A stretch of DNA of 64,000 bases, taken from assembly GCA_965237995.1 (NCBI GenBank), contig CBDEGO010000006.1, positions 372,001-436,000 on the forward strand, written 5' to 3'. A program made the translations under genes and the position numbers. Shown piece after piece: positions 1-8,478 of this stretch. Each line of letters begins with the position of its first letter. The first letter of the stretch is position 1. The stretch comes from JAAELZ01 sp965237995 (GTDB taxonomy: Bacteria; Pseudomonadota; Gammaproteobacteria; Arenicellales; Poriferihabitantaceae). Below the pieces are notes generated by a model, which was not told the origin of the DNA, did no database searches, and saw only the letters and a program-made list of their open reading frames with translations.

Positions 1-571
1 TAGTTTCATCGTTTATTTGAATATTGGCTTCGCGCAACTTAGCCATACTAGGCATTAGTATGTTCATACCCTCTAACCAGTCTGGCTGACGAACGCCTTG
101 GTCGATATTCATACGGTTTATTAGGTTTTGCGAACCAAAAGCGCGAGCTGCGGCTGTCATGGTTGCATCGATATCATCTTGCGTAGGCATTGCTCCCGAC
201 AGGACTATTTTCTCGCCTTGATGCCTTAAATTAAAAGAGGGTGAAGCCAATTCAAGTATTGTTGTTTGGTCTTCGACGATGCGTACACCATACACTTCTT
301 CAGCCAATGCAATAGCGCTTAGACGCGCTTCATCAGACGGAGCCGCCCCTTTAAGCAATACATCTCGACCGCGTCGATTTAAATCCACGTCTGCCCAATC
401 ATGACCGGCGCTATGTAAGGCTTGCGTAGTGCGTTGCTGAATGTCTTGTTCGATCGGTTCCCTCTTGTTAAACCACATCAACGCATATAATACCAATAAG
501 CCTAACAAGGCCCACAACATCCACTTTGCGCACGACATTCCAGCCCCTAAGCCACATAGACCTCTAGCCAT
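1..571 (-). CDS. BON-domain membrane protein, partial (C-terminus beyond window)
   Basis: The reading frame is open from an ATG at 571 to the left edge of the window, about 190 codons, so only the N-terminal part is present. One hydrophobic segment (roughly residues 17-33, WMLWALLGLLVLYALMW) follows a short basic start and would anchor the protein in the inner membrane. Two repeats of the BON type follow (about residues 50-110 and 115-165), with the typical pattern VLLKGAAPSDEAR and IVLSGAMPTQDD. In other proteobacteria such BON repeats often precede a C-terminal OmpA-like peptidoglycan-binding domain, which would lie outside the window; that is inference. A second ATG at 538 is an alternative start. 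It is divergent from proA. Confidence 0.6.
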   Translation of the reverse strand, partial: MARGLCGLGAGMSCAKWMLWALLGLLVLYALMWFNKREPIEQDIQQRTTQALHSAGHDWADVDLNRRGRDVLLKGAAPSDEARLSAIALAEEVYGVRIVEDQTTILELASPSFNLRHQGEKIVLSGAMPTQDDIDATMTAAARAFGSQNLINRMNIDQGVRQPDWLEGMNILMPSMAKLREANIQINDET

Positions 572-773
572 AATTGATTACCTAATTTAGTTATGTTTGA
601 GTTGTCGTTCCATCGGTGGCGTATATAAACCACCTATACGACCAATTATACCTTTAATCTACCCTATAAATCAATTAGTTGCGAACTGCCGCCTGTATAA
701 AGCCTATTTCTACCTATAGTGATTCTGTATACTCGCCCAATGTTCATTCAGTCGTCTTACTTGCCAAATTAGC

Positions 774-2054
774 ATGACAGCAAACAGTGTTACCCAAAGC
801 GATCTGCATCGTTATTTCCAATCGATTGGCCAACAAGCACGTTGTGCCAGCCGAGTTATTGCGGCGGCTGATACCGGTGTTAAAAATAAAGCGCTGATAC
901 ACATCGCCAAGCAACTAACGGACAATAGCGCTCAATTATTGGCACAAAACGCGCAAGACTTAGAAGATGGCGAAACCAAACAGTTAAGCGCTGCGCTACT
1001 TGACCGATTAGCACTTGATACTGACCGGATAGAAGCGATGTCTGAGGGCTTACGTCAAATCGCAGCCTTACCTGATCCAGTAGGCGAGTTAACTGACATG
1101 AGCTATAGGCCGAGTGGTATACAGGTTGGCAAAATGCGGGTGCCGCTTGGGGTCATCGGGATAATTTATGAATCTCGTCCCAACGTAACAGCAGATGCTG
1201 CAGCGCTTTGTTTAAAGTCTGGCAATGCTGCCATTTTACGTGGGGGCTCTGAGGCGGTTCACTCGAATTCCGCCATTGCACAATGCATCACCGCAGGCTT
1301 AGAAGCAGCTGGCTTACCCAGCCATAGCATTCAAGTGTTGAACAACACGGATCGAACCTTAGTTGACCAGATGATTACGGCAGAGGACTATGTTGACATC
1401 ATCATCCCACGAGGGGGAAAGGGTTTAATCGAACGTATTAGCAAACAGGCTAGCGTCCCAGTGATAAAGCACCTCGACGGCATTTGCCATGTGTATATTG
1501 ATAACGACGCAGATATCGAAAAGGCAAGTAAAGTAGCCTATAACGCCAAGGCGAGACGTTATGGGGTCTGCGGAGCAATGGAAACACTGTTAATCCATAC
1601 CGATGTCACAGCACAAACATTACAAACATTAGAACCTCTGTTCCAAGATAAAGGCATTGAATTACGTGCTTGTGAACGTTCCATAGGGCATCTTAGCAAC
1701 GCTAAACACGCCTGCGAAGCAGATTGGTCGATCGAGTATTTAGATAGTATCTTATCCATTAAAGTTGTGGATGATATCGGAGCCGCTATCACGCATATCA
1801 ATCAGTACGGTTCGGGGCATACCGACTCAATCCTGACTGAGAGCCTGGGCAAAGCAAACCAGTTTTTACGCGAAGTTGATTCAAGCTCCGTCATGGTGAA
1901 CGCATCAACGCAGTTTGCAGATGGCTTTGAATATGGTTTAGGTGCTGAAATCGGAATCAGCACAAATAAGCTGCACGTGCGTGGTCCAGTTGGTCTTGAA
2001 GGGCTAACTTGTCAAAAATATATTGTGATCGGCGATGGCCATATTCGACCTTAA
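774..2054 (+). CDS. proA: Gamma-glutamyl phosphate reductase
   Basis: Catalyses the NADPH-dependent reduction of gamma-glutamyl-5-phosphate to glutamate-5-semialdehyde, the second step of proline synthesis, in the cytosol. The 426-residue product matches the family length (about 417) and has the aldehyde-dehydrogenase-like fold. The signature region at residues 256-270 (NAKARRYGVCGAMET) holds the catalytic cysteine C266, and the nucleotide-binding part reads IIYESRPNVTADAAALCLKSG. The C-terminal RGPVGLEGLT motif is also typical. proB is not next to it in this window. It is convergent with the glycosyltransferase gene, with 24 bases between the stops. No clear intrinsic terminator is visible in that gap. 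Confidence 0.97.
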   Translation: MTANSVTQSDLHRYFQSIGQQARCASRVIAAADTGVKNKALIHIAKQLTDNSAQLLAQNAQDLEDGETKQLSAALLDRLALDTDRIEAMSEGLRQIAALPDPVGELTDMSYRPSGIQVGKMRVPLGVIGIIYESRPNVTADAAALCLKSGNAAILRGGSEAVHSNSAIAQCITAGLEAAGLPSHSIQVLNNTDRTLVDQMITAEDYVDIIIPRGGKGLIERISKQASVPVIKHLDGICHVYIDNDADIEKASKVAYNAKARRYGVCGAMETLLIHTDVTAQTLQTLEPLFQDKGIELRACERSIGHLSNAKHACEADWSIEYLDSILSIKVVDDIGAAITHINQYGSGHTDSILTESLGKANQFLREVDSSSVMVNASTQFADGFEYGLGAEIGISTNKLHVRGPVGLEGLTCQKYIVIGDGHIRP

Positions 2055-2078
2055 TTTAAATTAGACGGCAATAGCCAT

Positions 2079-3488
2079 TCAAACGCTCTGCTGATCTGTC
2101 TCTATTAAGCGAGTTGAAATGCCTGCGGCTAGCAGCGAGGCCTTAAATGTGGCCGATTTTTTTGCAGTAGACTGTACGTCCTCCCAATAGTCGCAGTCAT
2201 CTAACTTAGGCAAGCGGTGTAGTTTAATCCCAAGTGCACTTGCATTGTTTAGCAGCCGTGCAAAAACTGTATGCGAACCCCATTCTATGCGATGAAATAG
2301 ATCTTTACTAACCTTCGGCACGCCTAAAAAGTAGAACCCGCCATCATGAGTTGGGCCGACTACACTTTTGCCGACGGACATAAGTGCATAGGCTTGCTGT
2401 AACACGGCCTCGCTGATTTCTGGTATATCTGCACCTACGACAGCTGCCATCGAAGAGGTCTGCAACCCTTGTTCGATGGCATTCCACATACGTTCGCCTA
2501 AGTCATCGCCATCTTGCAAAATGGTTGCAAAATCATATTGTCGTAAAAGCGTTTGAAATGAGGGGTGTGAGTCATCAGGGGTGATTGCAAGGCAAGTTTT
2601 GCCAGGCCAACTGGCCGCTAGTTCTGTGCAAACGCGTTGCAGCAAAATGTCTGCAATTTGTGCGGCTTGGGTAGGGTCTAACGGAGGGCAAAGACGGCTT
2701 TTTACTTGACCCGCCACGGGCGCCTTAGCGAATACAAACACCGATATCGGTCTGTCAGTGGTTTGTTGAACCAGCCCACCTTGTTGGTAAGACAGCGCCA
2801 ACTCCTTCGGCGATGCGCCAACAAAGTATCTAAATCGTAACCACCACATAGTTAAAATGGTGCTTCCTATTCCATTTTGTTGCCAACGTCTAGCAGAGGT
2901 AATCACGGGCAACGGGACGGCACATATCGGACCTAGGCGCTTTAACTTTTTAGACATTGCCACGTCTTCCATTAGCTCAATTTGGTCGAAGCCGTCAACG
3001 ATATCGTAAGCCTCCCTAGTCATGAACATGGCTTGGTCTCCCGTCGCAATATGAGTGATTGCTGAGCGCTTGTTCATCAACCATTCGATTACCCTAAATG
3101 GTAAGCGTTGATCGTTCAGGCGAACATCAAATCGCCCCCAGTGATATCCAGCTTCTCGTGCATTCATCACGGTTTCAATCGCTGCGTCGGGTAACTGCGT
3201 ATCGGCATGTAGAAACAATAATATGACACCATGGGCTTGTTGCGCGCCGATGTTCATTTGCTGGCCGCGACCCTTCACTTGAGAATACAGAGCGATTACA
3301 TTCTCTTGTTGCGCAAATGAACTAATCGCTAAGCGACAGTCATCATTATCACTTGAATCGACTATGATGACTTCGGCAACACCGGCAGTTTGGGCTAATC
3401 CAGATAAACCCCTGATTACATTAGGGGGTTCATTATAAGTTGGGATAATGATAGACACCCCATTTGGAACAGCCAACGACTCAGACAT
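2079..3488 (-). CDS. Fused glycosyltransferase (TIGR04283-like GT2 + DUF2064/TIGR04282-like domain)
   Basis: The 469-residue protein has two domains that are normally separate neighbouring genes. Residues about 8-225 form a GT-A family-2 glycosyltransferase (VSIIIPTYNEPPNV, then the DXD-like LHADTQLP). Residues about 245-455 form a DUF2064 nucleotidyl/glycosyltransferase-like domain (FVFAKAPVAGQVKSRL, ADIPEISEAV, DGGFYFLG). Databases name these families arsenosugar biosynthesis glycosyltransferases, but no arsM or arsS gene is visible here, so the substrate is unknown. Its start overlaps the end of the upstream DUF938 methyltransferase by 8 bases, so the two are almost certainly co-transcribed and translationally coupled. 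The assignment of the families is firm; the biological role is not. Confidence 0.85.
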   Translation of the reverse strand: MSESLAVPNGVSIIIPTYNEPPNVIRGLSGLAQTAGVAEVIIVDSSDNDDCRLAISSFAQQENVIALYSQVKGRGQQMNIGAQQAHGVILLFLHADTQLPDAAIETVMNAREAGYHWGRFDVRLNDQRLPFRVIEWLMNKRSAITHIATGDQAMFMTREAYDIVDGFDQIELMEDVAMSKKLKRLGPICAVPLPVITSARRWQQNGIGSTILTMWWLRFRYFVGASPKELALSYQQGGLVQQTTDRPISVFVFAKAPVAGQVKSRLCPPLDPTQAAQIADILLQRVCTELAASWPGKTCLAITPDDSHPSFQTLLRQYDFATILQDGDDLGERMWNAIEQGLQTSSMAAVVGADIPEISEAVLQQAYALMSVGKSVVGPTHDGGFYFLGVPKVSKDLFHRIEWGSHTVFARLLNNASALGIKLHRLPKLDDCDYWEDVQSTAKKSATFKASLLAAGISTRLIETDQQSV

Positions 3489-4101
3489 TATGCTCAGGTT
3501 GGGCGGGGTCTGCTTTACGCCATATCAACAATCGATTGTTGGCGGGCATCGCTTTGTCCTCAATTAACATTAGACCTCCTGCATTGGCTATGCTATCCAC
3601 AGCCTCAAAGGGTCGAATTGCACTGTCGGGGTTTTGCTGCTTTAACCATTTGTCAAAGTCTGCATTACTTTGAGAGGTATATTGACCGCCATAGTTGAAT
3701 GGGCCGTAGAGCATTAAATAACCGCCTTGGTGAATTGCGCTAGCCGCGCCTGCGATAAATTGATTAGCCGCCTGCCAGCTCATTATATGGAGCGCATTCG
3801 CGCTATAAATAGCTGACACTTGTTTTCGTTCCCAGTCAAATGTTTCTACGTTTAATGCTATGGGGTGTTTAACATTAGGTAGCTGGCTATGCTCGATCCA
3901 CGCTGAAATACCCTGGTGATTCATCACTAAATCACTGGTTTGCCAGTACAAATGTGACAGAGACTTCGCAAAGTGTACAGCATGCTGGCCGGTACCACTG
4001 CCAACTTCTAGTACTTCTTCTACGTCTAGGAGGTAGGGTGTTATCCCGGTTAATATCGCCTCCTTATTGTTCTCACAAGCCTGAGAAAAGGGCAACTGCA
4101 T
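3481..4101 (-). CDS. DUF938 (UPF0585) family SAM-dependent methyltransferase
   Basis: A 206-residue class I methyltransferase-like protein. The SAM-binding motif I is clear at residues 32-40 (VLEVGSGTGQHAVHFA), and the conserved family segments SAIYSANALHIMSW and YLMLYGPFNYGGQYTS are present. The substrate of DUF938 proteins has not been established. It lies between nlpD (5-base gap upstream) and the fused glycosyltransferase (8-base overlap downstream), so the three probably form one transcript. The length agrees with the family. I infer a modification role near the glycosyltransferase step, but nothing in the sequence proves it. Confidence 0.88.
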   Translation of the reverse strand: MQLPFSQACENNKEAILTGITPYLLDVEEVLEVGSGTGQHAVHFAKSLSHLYWQTSDLVMNHQGISAWIEHSQLPNVKHPIALNVETFDWERKQVSAIYSANALHIMSWQAANQFIAGAASAIHQGGYLMLYGPFNYGGQYTSQSNADFDKWLKQQNPDSAIRPFEAVDSIANAGGLMLIEDKAMPANNRLLIWRKADPAQPEHNV

Positions 4102-4105
4102 CTTG

Positions 4106-4969
4106 CTAAGCGCTCTTTAGCGGCAAATATTTCAAGGGGTTAACCGGTCTTCCATCTTTACGAATTTCAAAGTGCAGCTTGGTCGTGTTAGTCCCGGTGC
4201 TACCCACTTCAGCGATCTTTTGGCCCTGGCGAATGGTTTCACCTTCTTTAACTAACATGGTTTTATTGTGTGCATAGGCACTTAAAAACTCGTTAGAGTG
4301 TTGAATAATGATCAATTGACCGTAACCGCGGATGCCGTTGCCAGCATAGACCACTTGTCCCTCTGCGGCTGCGGCGACGGGCGATGCATTGGCCGCTGCT
4401 ATTTGAATGCCATTAATTCCCTTCTTCAAAGAAAAGGTTTGAATTAGCTTCCCCTTGGTTGGCCATATCCACCCGCCTACTTTAGGTGGTAGTGCAACTT
4501 TAGGTAGAGGCGAAGAGGCAGCTTGCTTAGGTTTTGACACCTCAGTTTGTTGCTCGATATTTTGTGGTTCGGGGGATAATGTCGGCTCATTAGGAAAATC
4601 TGGATCACTATACTCCGTTGGCTTTGGCCGTAATCTGAGCTTCGTACCGACATAGATAGTGTAAGGCGCTTTTAGGTCATTCCATCTGGCTAAATCATTC
4701 ACATCAACGCCTGAGCGAAACGCGATGGCAAAGAGCGTATCTCCACTGAGTACTGAATAAGAGGCTTGGTTTTTCGAAACAGGAGATAAATCCATCACCG
4801 GCGCCGTCGGGTGAGTACCGCAAGCCGCGATACTATATATAACAACTAAGATGCTTAGCTTCTTAAGCGAATGAAATGTCTTTTTGAGAGATGCGATCAA
4901 GGGTAAGTGAGTTAGGCCGTGTTTAAGTAGACGTATTTTATGCGAAAGACGCAATTTTGTACTAACCAT
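4106..4969 (-). CDS. nlpD: NlpD-like lipoprotein, LysM + degenerate M23 (amidase activator)
   Basis: An envelope lipoprotein of the NlpD family that activates the AmiC-type amidase at the division septum. A hydrophobic segment ends in a lipobox (SIAAC, acceptor C50). A LysM peptidoglycan-binding domain follows (YSVLSGDTLFAIAFRSGVD, about 70-115), then a proline-rich linker and a C-terminal LytM/M23 domain (about 165-285). The C-terminus GSTGTNTTKLHFEIR and NPLKYLP is very close to E. coli NlpD. Zinc ligands of active M23 enzymes are partly missing, as expected for an activator. The n-region before the lipobox is long, so a TTG at 4900 is an alternative start. Unlike in many gammaproteobacteria, rpoS is not adjacent. 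Confidence 0.88.
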   Translation of the reverse strand: MVSTKLRLSHKIRLLKHGLTHLPLIASLKKTFHSLKKLSILVVIYSIAACGTHPTAPVMDLSPVSKNQASYSVLSGDTLFAIAFRSGVDVNDLARWNDLKAPYTIYVGTKLRLRPKPTEYSDPDFPNEPTLSPEPQNIEQQTEVSKPKQAASSPLPKVALPPKVGGWIWPTKGKLIQTFSLKKGINGIQIAAANASPVAAAAEGQVVYAGNGIRGYGQLIIIQHSNEFLSAYAHNKTMLVKEGETIRQGQKIAEVGSTGTNTTKLHFEIRKDGRPVNPLKYLPLKSA

Positions 4970-5111
4970 TCGCTAATTTTAAAGGGATTGATCACGCAGT
5001 GAACTTGAAATTTAACCAATTTAGCCTTATCTTTAGGTAGTTATCACTCCCAGCTCAATACAGATTCTTATTGGCTAGGAGCGTTCCTTTTCGAATTAAT
5101 TGAGAAAACCA

Positions 5112-5390
5112 ATGAGCGATCTTAAAACTAAATTACTTAACCCAAGTCACTGGCTGCGACTATTGATCATGATATTAATGTGCTTTATCCTTGCCATTGC
5201 AGTCTGTTACTTGGTCCCCATTATTTTCATAGTCCAATGGGTGTTATCTCTTTTCACGGGTGAGCAAAATGCGCGACTTAAAAGCTTTTCATCGAGCTTA
5301 AATACCTACCTACATCAAATCTTACAGTATTTAAGTTTCCATTCAGACGAAGCCCCTTTCCCAATGTCTGATTGGCCAAGCGCTAGCTAG
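5112..5390 (+). CDS. DUF4389 family small membrane protein
   Basis: A 92-residue protein counted from the ATG at 5112; a TTG at 5100 would add four residues but has no better ribosome site. Residues about 14-50 are strongly hydrophobic (one or two membrane segments) and are followed by WVLSLFTGEQNARLKSFSSSLNTYLHQILQYLSF, the conserved amphipathic pattern of the DUF4389 family. The C-terminal tail contains the family-typical PFPMSDWP. Function is unknown. It is divergent from nlpD across about 140 bases. Confidence 0.8.
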   Translation: MSDLKTKLLNPSHWLRLLIMILMCFILAIAVCYLVPIIFIVQWVLSLFTGEQNARLKSFSSSLNTYLHQILQYLSFHSDEAPFPMSDWPSAS

Positions 5391-5550
5391 TTTACTACTG
5401 TATTTTTGTAATAGAGCGCCTTGCTGTTGCGGGCGCCTAAATCAGCCTATCACCGATAGCTGTAAGGGAATAGCGATATTTAAACTTGCAGTGTTCACCG
5501 CTTCGTGTTCGCGTTAAAATTGTCAAAACGAAATCGCGAGCTGAACTCAG

Positions 5551-6600
5551 ATGAATATTGCTTTTCAAACACTGCACCTCAAAAAACGCTTCCCGCTAGC
5601 CATTAGTCGGGGGGTGCGCACTGGGTCTGATAACCTCTTTATTTCTATCACTCAAGACGGTATTACCGGAATTGGAGAAATGGCGCCGGGGTCTACCGAA
5701 GGAGCCAACACGCCTGAGTTGGGCCAGCAAGCACTCGAAGTGTTTTTACGAACATCCATTGATGGATTAAGCCCGGCGCAAGTGTATGACCGCGCTCGAG
5801 AACAAGACGTACCCGCCTGCGCTTTAGCAGCCCTTGATATCGCATTATGGGACTTGCAAGCTAAAACAGTCAATCGTCCCTTATTCGAACATCTTAATTT
5901 GGGTAAACCAACCGTACCCACCTCAGTAACCATCGGGATTAATCCACCTGAAGTGGTTAAAGAACGCGTTCCTTTATTGCTAGATGGCAGCAGTGTAAAG
6001 TCACTCAAGATAAAACTAGGGTCACCAGAGGGTATCGAAGCGGATAAGGCCATGTACGCTCAAGTGGTTGAAAGTACACGCGGGCGCAACGTTCAATTAA
6101 GGGTGGATGCCAATGGAGGTTGGGATGTAAGCGAAGCGCAAGTCATGATGAAGTGGATTGCTGAGCGCGGAGCGGATTACATCGAGCAACCACTTAAAGA
6201 AGGCGCGGAAGAGGGTCTGCCGACATTGTATAAAAACCGCGCTTTACCCATCTATTTAGATGAGTCCTGTCGTTACTCAGAAGATGTTGGCAAATGGGCG
6301 CACTGCGTGGATGGCGTCAACATGAAGCTGATGAAATGCGGCGGTATTACCGAAGCCTTACGCATTATTGAACAAGCTAAACAACATGGATTAAAGACAA
6401 TGATCGGTTGTATGGGCGAATCCTCCATTTCCATTTCCGCTGCAGCAGCGCTCACCGGGGCCATTGATCATATCGACCTTGATTCCCATTTGAATTTAGC
6501 GCCTGACCCGTGTACTGGTGCGACGTTGCAAGAGGGCATTATGATGCCAAATGACTTACCTGGCCATGGCGGCGCTATCAAGCCTGAATTTTCAGCCTAA
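5551..6600 (+). CDS. dgcA: N-acetyl-D-glutamate racemase DgcA (dipeptide-epimerase family)
   Basis: An enolase-superfamily enzyme of the muconate-lactonizing/dipeptide epimerase branch. The catalytic set is visible: the KxK lysines K153 and K155 (SLKIKLG), metal ligands D186 (RVDANGGW), E212 (IEQPL) and D237 (LDESC), and the second catalytic lysine K259 (NMKLMKCGG). Alone it would be called L-Ala-D/L-Glu epimerase. It is followed after 30 bases by the DUF1611 gene dgcN, the pairing that defines the D-glutamate catabolic route described in marine Proteobacteria, so N-acetyl-D-Glu to N-acetyl-L-Glu racemisation is the better prediction. Family and motifs are seen; the precise substrate is inferred from context. 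Confidence 0.85.
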   Translation: MNIAFQTLHLKKRFPLAISRGVRTGSDNLFISITQDGITGIGEMAPGSTEGANTPELGQQALEVFLRTSIDGLSPAQVYDRAREQDVPACALAALDIALWDLQAKTVNRPLFEHLNLGKPTVPTSVTIGINPPEVVKERVPLLLDGSSVKSLKIKLGSPEGIEADKAMYAQVVESTRGRNVQLRVDANGGWDVSEAQVMMKWIAERGADYIEQPLKEGAEEGLPTLYKNRALPIYLDESCRYSEDVGKWAHCVDGVNMKLMKCGGITEALRIIEQAKQHGLKTMIGCMGESSISISAAAALTGAIDHIDLDSHLNLAPDPCTGATLQEGIMMPNDLPGHGGAIKPEFSA

Positions 6601-6630
6601 AATAGACCTGCAAAAACACAGACGAAGTAC

Positions 6631-7668
6631 ATGTTAAATAAAAATCAAAAAATCGCGTTATACATGGAAGGCAGCCTAGGTAGCGACTATGGCAAAATGG
6701 GTTATGGGGTGATGCGTTACATCACTAACCCAATTGTTTGCGTCATTGATTCAAGCCACCACGGCAAGAGGGTTAAAGACGTCTGTGCGGTGCCTGCGGA
6801 TATTCCCGTGATCTCTAGCATCAGCGAAGCCCATCAATTAGGGGCTGAAGTCTTGGTGTTGGGAACAGCGCCTTCAGGCGGCAAGGTCCCAGAAGAGTGG
6901 TATCCTCCCATCGAACATGCCTTGAGTCTTGGAATGAGTTTAGTCAATGGTTTGCATGACCCTTTAAGTGAACTATTTGCTGACAAAGTACAAAACGATG
7001 CGCAGTGGATATGGGACACCCGAACACCGAGCTTTATTCCAGCCATCGCCACCGCTAAAGCCGCAGCGCTAAATAATAAGAGAGTGTTATTCGTCGGCAC
7101 GGATATGGCCATCGGCAAGATGACCGCGGGCCTTGAAATATATGACTGGGTAAAGCAAAAAAAACCATCCAGTGCCTTTATTGCGACCGGGCAAATTGGT
7201 ATTACGGTGACTGGGCGGGGCATTCCTCTCGATGCGTTTAAAGTTGACCATGCTTGTGGCGCCGTAGAGTCAGCCGTTATGGATGCAGCGGATAACGACT
7301 ATATCTTTGTTGAAGGCCAAGGCTCGCTGCTACATCCCGGTAGCAGCGCTACTTTGTCGTTAATGCGTGGCAGTTGCGCTAATCGTTTGGTTATGTGCCA
7401 TCGCGGCGGTATGAATACGCTACGAAAACCCGAGCATATTAAGATACCTCCAATGAAGGAATTCATTCAATTAAATGAGCACCTCGCCAGTGTTTGCGGC
7501 TCCCTGACTACACCTAAAACCATTGGCATAGCGTTGAATAGCGTGATGTTAACGCCCCAAGAAACAGAGACAGAAATCAAGCGGCTTGAAGATGAAACAG
7601 GCTTGCCCGTAGACGATGTGGTTAGAAACGGGGCAGAGAAATTAGGTTCGGCTTTATTAAACTCGTAA
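6631..7668 (+). CDS. dgcN: D-glutamate N-acetyltransferase DgcN (DUF1611)
   Basis: A 345-residue DUF1611-family protein with an N-terminal Rossmann-like domain (VMRYITNPIVCVIDSSHHGK) and a C-terminal P-loop domain with GTDMAIGKMT at residues 156-165. Members paired with a dipeptide-epimerase homologue acetylate D-glutamate with acetyl-CoA; DgcA then racemises the product so that it joins L-glutamate metabolism. It sits 30 bases downstream of dgcA in the same direction and is very probably co-transcribed. The next gene (DUF3820) is convergent with an 18-base gap. D-Glu is abundant in peptidoglycan, which suits salvage of cell-wall debris. Confidence 0.85.
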   Translation: MLNKNQKIALYMEGSLGSDYGKMGYGVMRYITNPIVCVIDSSHHGKRVKDVCAVPADIPVISSISEAHQLGAEVLVLGTAPSGGKVPEEWYPPIEHALSLGMSLVNGLHDPLSELFADKVQNDAQWIWDTRTPSFIPAIATAKAAALNNKRVLFVGTDMAIGKMTAGLEIYDWVKQKKPSSAFIATGQIGITVTGRGIPLDAFKVDHACGAVESAVMDAADNDYIFVEGQGSLLHPGSSATLSLMRGSCANRLVMCHRGGMNTLRKPEHIKIPPMKEFIQLNEHLASVCGSLTTPKTIGIALNSVMLTPQETETEIKRLEDETGLPVDDVVRNGAEKLGSALLNS

Positions 7669-7686
7669 CTGAAAAGAGATGAGCCA

Positions 7687-7953
7687 CTAATGCTCGACTT
7701 GTTTTAACGGCTGTATCAATCCAGTTAAGCCATGAATATGCAGCTCCAAAGCTAATTGCATTAAGTCACCTAATTGGCCTTTAGGAAAGGCCTCTTTTTT
7801 AACAAACCAAAGCAAGTAGGCTTCAGGTAAATCAATCACCATTCGCCCTTGGTATTTGCCAAATGGCATCTTTGTTGTGGCTAGCTTTTTTAAATTGTTA
7901 GGGTTAAGAATATCCGACGTAAACGGTGCCAATTCAGCAGCTTCATCAACCAT
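7687..7953 (-). CDS. DUF3820 family protein (YpeB-like)
   Basis: An 88-residue protein whose core MPFGKYQGRMVIDLPEAYLLWF is the signature of DUF3820, a small family represented by E. coli YpeB. The second half (FPKGQLGDLMQLALELHIHGL) also matches the family pattern. The function is not known; the PFGKYKG motif resembles a small nucleic-acid- or nucleotide-related exonuclease-associated module, but that is only suggestive. It is 15 bases downstream of the DUF3461 gene on the same strand, so the two may share a transcript. Confidence 0.85.
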   Translation of the reverse strand: MVDEAAELAPFTSDILNPNNLKKLATTKMPFGKYQGRMVIDLPEAYLLWFVKKEAFPKGQLGDLMQLALELHIHGLTGLIQPLKQVEH

Positions 7954-7968
7954 ATTAACAACGAACGG

Positions 7969-8355
7969 TTAGTCTAACGCGTCTACTAAGCTTTTCAAGT
8001 AAGCGATGCGGGTGTTCATCTCTTCTTCAAGCCGATTAATTTCATCAGTGATAATTTCTTTGCTTTCAGATCGAGAATGCTTGCTTTTCACAATGCGTGA
8101 CAATTCATCCGTCACCTTATTTAGAAACGGTGAAATTTCATGTACCGTGGCGGTTTCGTTACGCCCACTATCCACCACGACCATTTTTTGTGCCCGCCCA
8201 AACTTAAATTTCTTACTTACCGGCAACAAAGAACCTTTGGTGCGTTTATAAACAATGCGGAGAATATCAACGTTATTTATTGTCTGTAAAGAATATCTAG
8301 AAATCTGTGAAGGGTTTGTTATTCCCATCTCAGTCAAAGCGGGGTAATCGGCCAT
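7969..8355 (-). CDS. DUF3461 family protein
   Basis: A 128-residue protein that opens with YPALTEMGITNPSQISRYSLQTINNVDILRIVYKR, followed by SRKFKFGR-like and VVDSGRNETATVHEISPFL, the pattern of DUF3461. The C-terminal third (about 88-128) is rich in charged residues and probably forms a coiled coil (LEEEMNTRIAYLKSLVDAL). No enzymatic motif is visible. The family is found mainly in marine gammaproteobacteria. It lies just upstream of the DUF3820 gene on the same strand. Confidence 0.85.
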   Translation of the reverse strand: MADYPALTEMGITNPSQISRYSLQTINNVDILRIVYKRTKGSLLPVSKKFKFGRAQKMVVVDSGRNETATVHEISPFLNKVTDELSRIVKSKHSRSESKEIITDEINRLEEEMNTRIAYLKSLVDALD

Positions 8356-8478
8356 AATGCGGTATAAGTTCAGGTTAACTAAGTAGTCACACTATAGGCG
8401 AAGTAACAGGGTATCGCAATTGGATAATTTGACACCTTAAATATACTTAGACGGTGTATTGGGCGTTCAAACAAACAT

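Noticed and set aside
2079..4101. Arsenosugar biosynthesis cluster
   Set aside because: Only the database names of the glycosyltransferase families suggest it; arsM, arsS and transporters are absent.
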